From: Minwuia thermotolerans
GTDB lineage: Bacteria; Pseudomonadota; Alphaproteobacteria; Minwuiales; Minwuiaceae
Length of the DNA: 64,000 nucleotides
Direction of reading: 5' to 3'
Assembly (NCBI GenBank): GCA_021604565.1
Contig: BQJF01000009.1
Coordinates: forward strand, 1 to 64,000
Part shown: in pieces, positions 63,364 to 64,000 of the stretch
How positions within the stretch are numbered: the stretch's first letter is position 1
How the letters are laid out: each line of letters opens with the position of its first letter
Program-made: the position numbers and the translations under genes
The notes under the pieces: model-generated
Told to the model about the DNA's origin: nothing
Database searches by the model: none
The model's input: the letters and a program-made list of their open reading frames with translations, nothing else

Positions 63364-64000
63364 ATGGCCGAAGACAGGGAGGGTCGCAGCGGGAAGCCGA
63401 TGCAGCAGAAGTCCAGTCTGACCTGGGTGCAGATCGGGTTCGCGCTCGTGGTCTTCCTGTTCATCTCCATGTGGAACCCGCTGGGTGTGAAGCAGAACAG
63501 CGAGAGCGCGACACAGGACTTCTTCGAAACGGTCTTCGCGGCACTCCTGCCACCGGAGGCGCTCACGACGCCCGAGGAAGTCTATGACCACATTCGTACA
63601 TCCGGCCCGTTGAGCCACCGCGACCGGTTCGAGGCATCCGCCAGGACCTTTCTGGAACGCATGCGTCTCAGGCACGAGAAATCCCGGGAAGGGGAAGAGA
63701 TCGGCGCGGATACCCCATCAGCCGATGAAGCGACTTCGGACCAGGTTCTGACGGCAGAGGAGAAGTTCCTGCACGATCAGCGCGTGCTTCGCAGCACGGA
63801 GCCTCTGAAAGCGCAACCTTGGTCCCCGATCCATGTTCTGCGTTTCGACGATGTCGTCATGGCAAAGATTCACGGGGACGATCCCCGCAACCCGAAACCG
63901 TTCGCGCGACACCATCTGCCACTTGATCGGATGAAGGGGCTTTTCTATCTGCTGGGACGTCTGAAGGTTTCGGTCATCTTTCTGGACATCCGGCTGCTGA
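63364..64000 (+). CDS. Membrane protein with CHASE2-like sensor domain, 3'-truncated by the window
   Basis: The frame runs from ATG at 63364 to the window end with no stop, so only the first 212 residues are seen. One hydrophobic helix (about 21-37, QIGFALVVFLFISMW) is followed by a soluble, probably periplasmic region. Its last part (IHVLRFDDVVMAKIHG, then LDRMKGLFYLLGRLKVSV and FLDIRLL) follows the CHASE2 pattern, I.V..D then a helix then a strand ending in (F/L)DI, seen in the cyclase at 3421. A cyclase or kinase domain beyond the edge is likely but unseen. Confidence 0.5.
   Translation, partial: MAEDREGRSGKPMQQKSSLTWVQIGFALVVFLFISMWNPLGVKQNSESATQDFFETVFAALLPPEALTTPEEVYDHIRTSGPLSHRDRFEASARTFLERMRLRHEKSREGEEIGADTPSADEATSDQVLTAEEKFLHDQRVLRSTEPLKAQPWSPIHVLRFDDVVMAKIHGDDPRNPKPFARHHLPLDRMKGLFYLLGRLKVSVIFLDIRLL

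Noticed and set aside
1..64000. CRISPR arrays, insertion sequences, prophage or integrative elements
   Set aside because: No regularly spaced repeats, transposase, integrase, terminal inverted repeats with target duplication, or tRNA-associated attachment duplication were seen. The lone tRNA-Cys has no duplicated 3' end nearby.

Overview
The window is a high-GC, gene-dense piece of an alphaproteobacterial chromosome. It shows no mobile element, CRISPR array, phage gene or integration site. Lineage markers are the split three-gene proton-translocating transhydrogenase (pntAA-pntAB-pntB, Rhodospirillum type) with a tiny aa3-oxidase subunit IV gene just upstream, a PopZ-like polar organiser beside tolC and pcm, the TrcR/DUF1013 cell-cycle regulator, a DUF1192 protein and a bacterial Coq7. 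Together they suggest a Rhodospirillales-like marine or soil heterotroph. No rRNA gene or marker here allows a finer placement.

Layout. 0-9 kb is housekeeping: rplM-rpsI with a clear promoter and terminator, nadK with an unknown partner, a CHASE2-adenylate cyclase, and the pnt operon. 9-13.5 kb has a four-gene operon (MFS transporter, secreted DUF1194 VWA-like protein, DUF2834 membrane protein, VOC protein), a divergent MATE exporter and tRNA-Cys. 13.6-20.5 kb, all on the plus strand, holds pcm-rhodanese-tolC-popZ, then PhzF, Sel1-repeat, DnaJ-class and SMP-30 genes. 20.5-27 kb has plsY, a DUF900-type hydrolase, and the operon metY-hydrolase-MFS-acyl-CoA dehydrogenase, read from a long leader that carries an intrinsic-terminator hairpin. 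27.5-30 kb has DUF1192, a quinone oxidoreductase, TrcR and an intergenic palindromic repeat. 30-35 kb is an overlapping operon for trehalose and glucose: otsB-GH15-otsA-glucokinase.

35-40 kb has a lone TAXI solute-binding protein, an M17 aminopeptidase, and a usp-AGCS symporter pair. 40-51 kb is the most unusual part: an AEC (auxin-efflux-carrier family) permease, two flavoprotein Baeyer-Villiger-type monooxygenases, two tandem GH3-family acyl-adenylating enzymes, and an aldehyde-oxidase-type molybdoenzyme large subunit coupled to a second DUF1194 protein. These are the same enzyme classes plants use to make, conjugate and move auxin. The resemblance is at family level only, and a general carboxylic-acid or ketone catabolic island is at least as likely.

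51-63 kb is one minus-strand run of tightly coupled genes, mostly joined by 4-base ATGA overlaps: dsbB, coq7, a GT4-like glycosyltransferase, a histidine phosphatase, a MurG-like glycosyltransferase, a small two-TM protein, a complete peptide-type ABC importer (double ATPase, binding protein, two permeases) and a glutamine-hydrolysing asparagine synthetase homologue. The window ends inside a plus-strand membrane protein whose visible part resembles a CHASE2 sensor domain.
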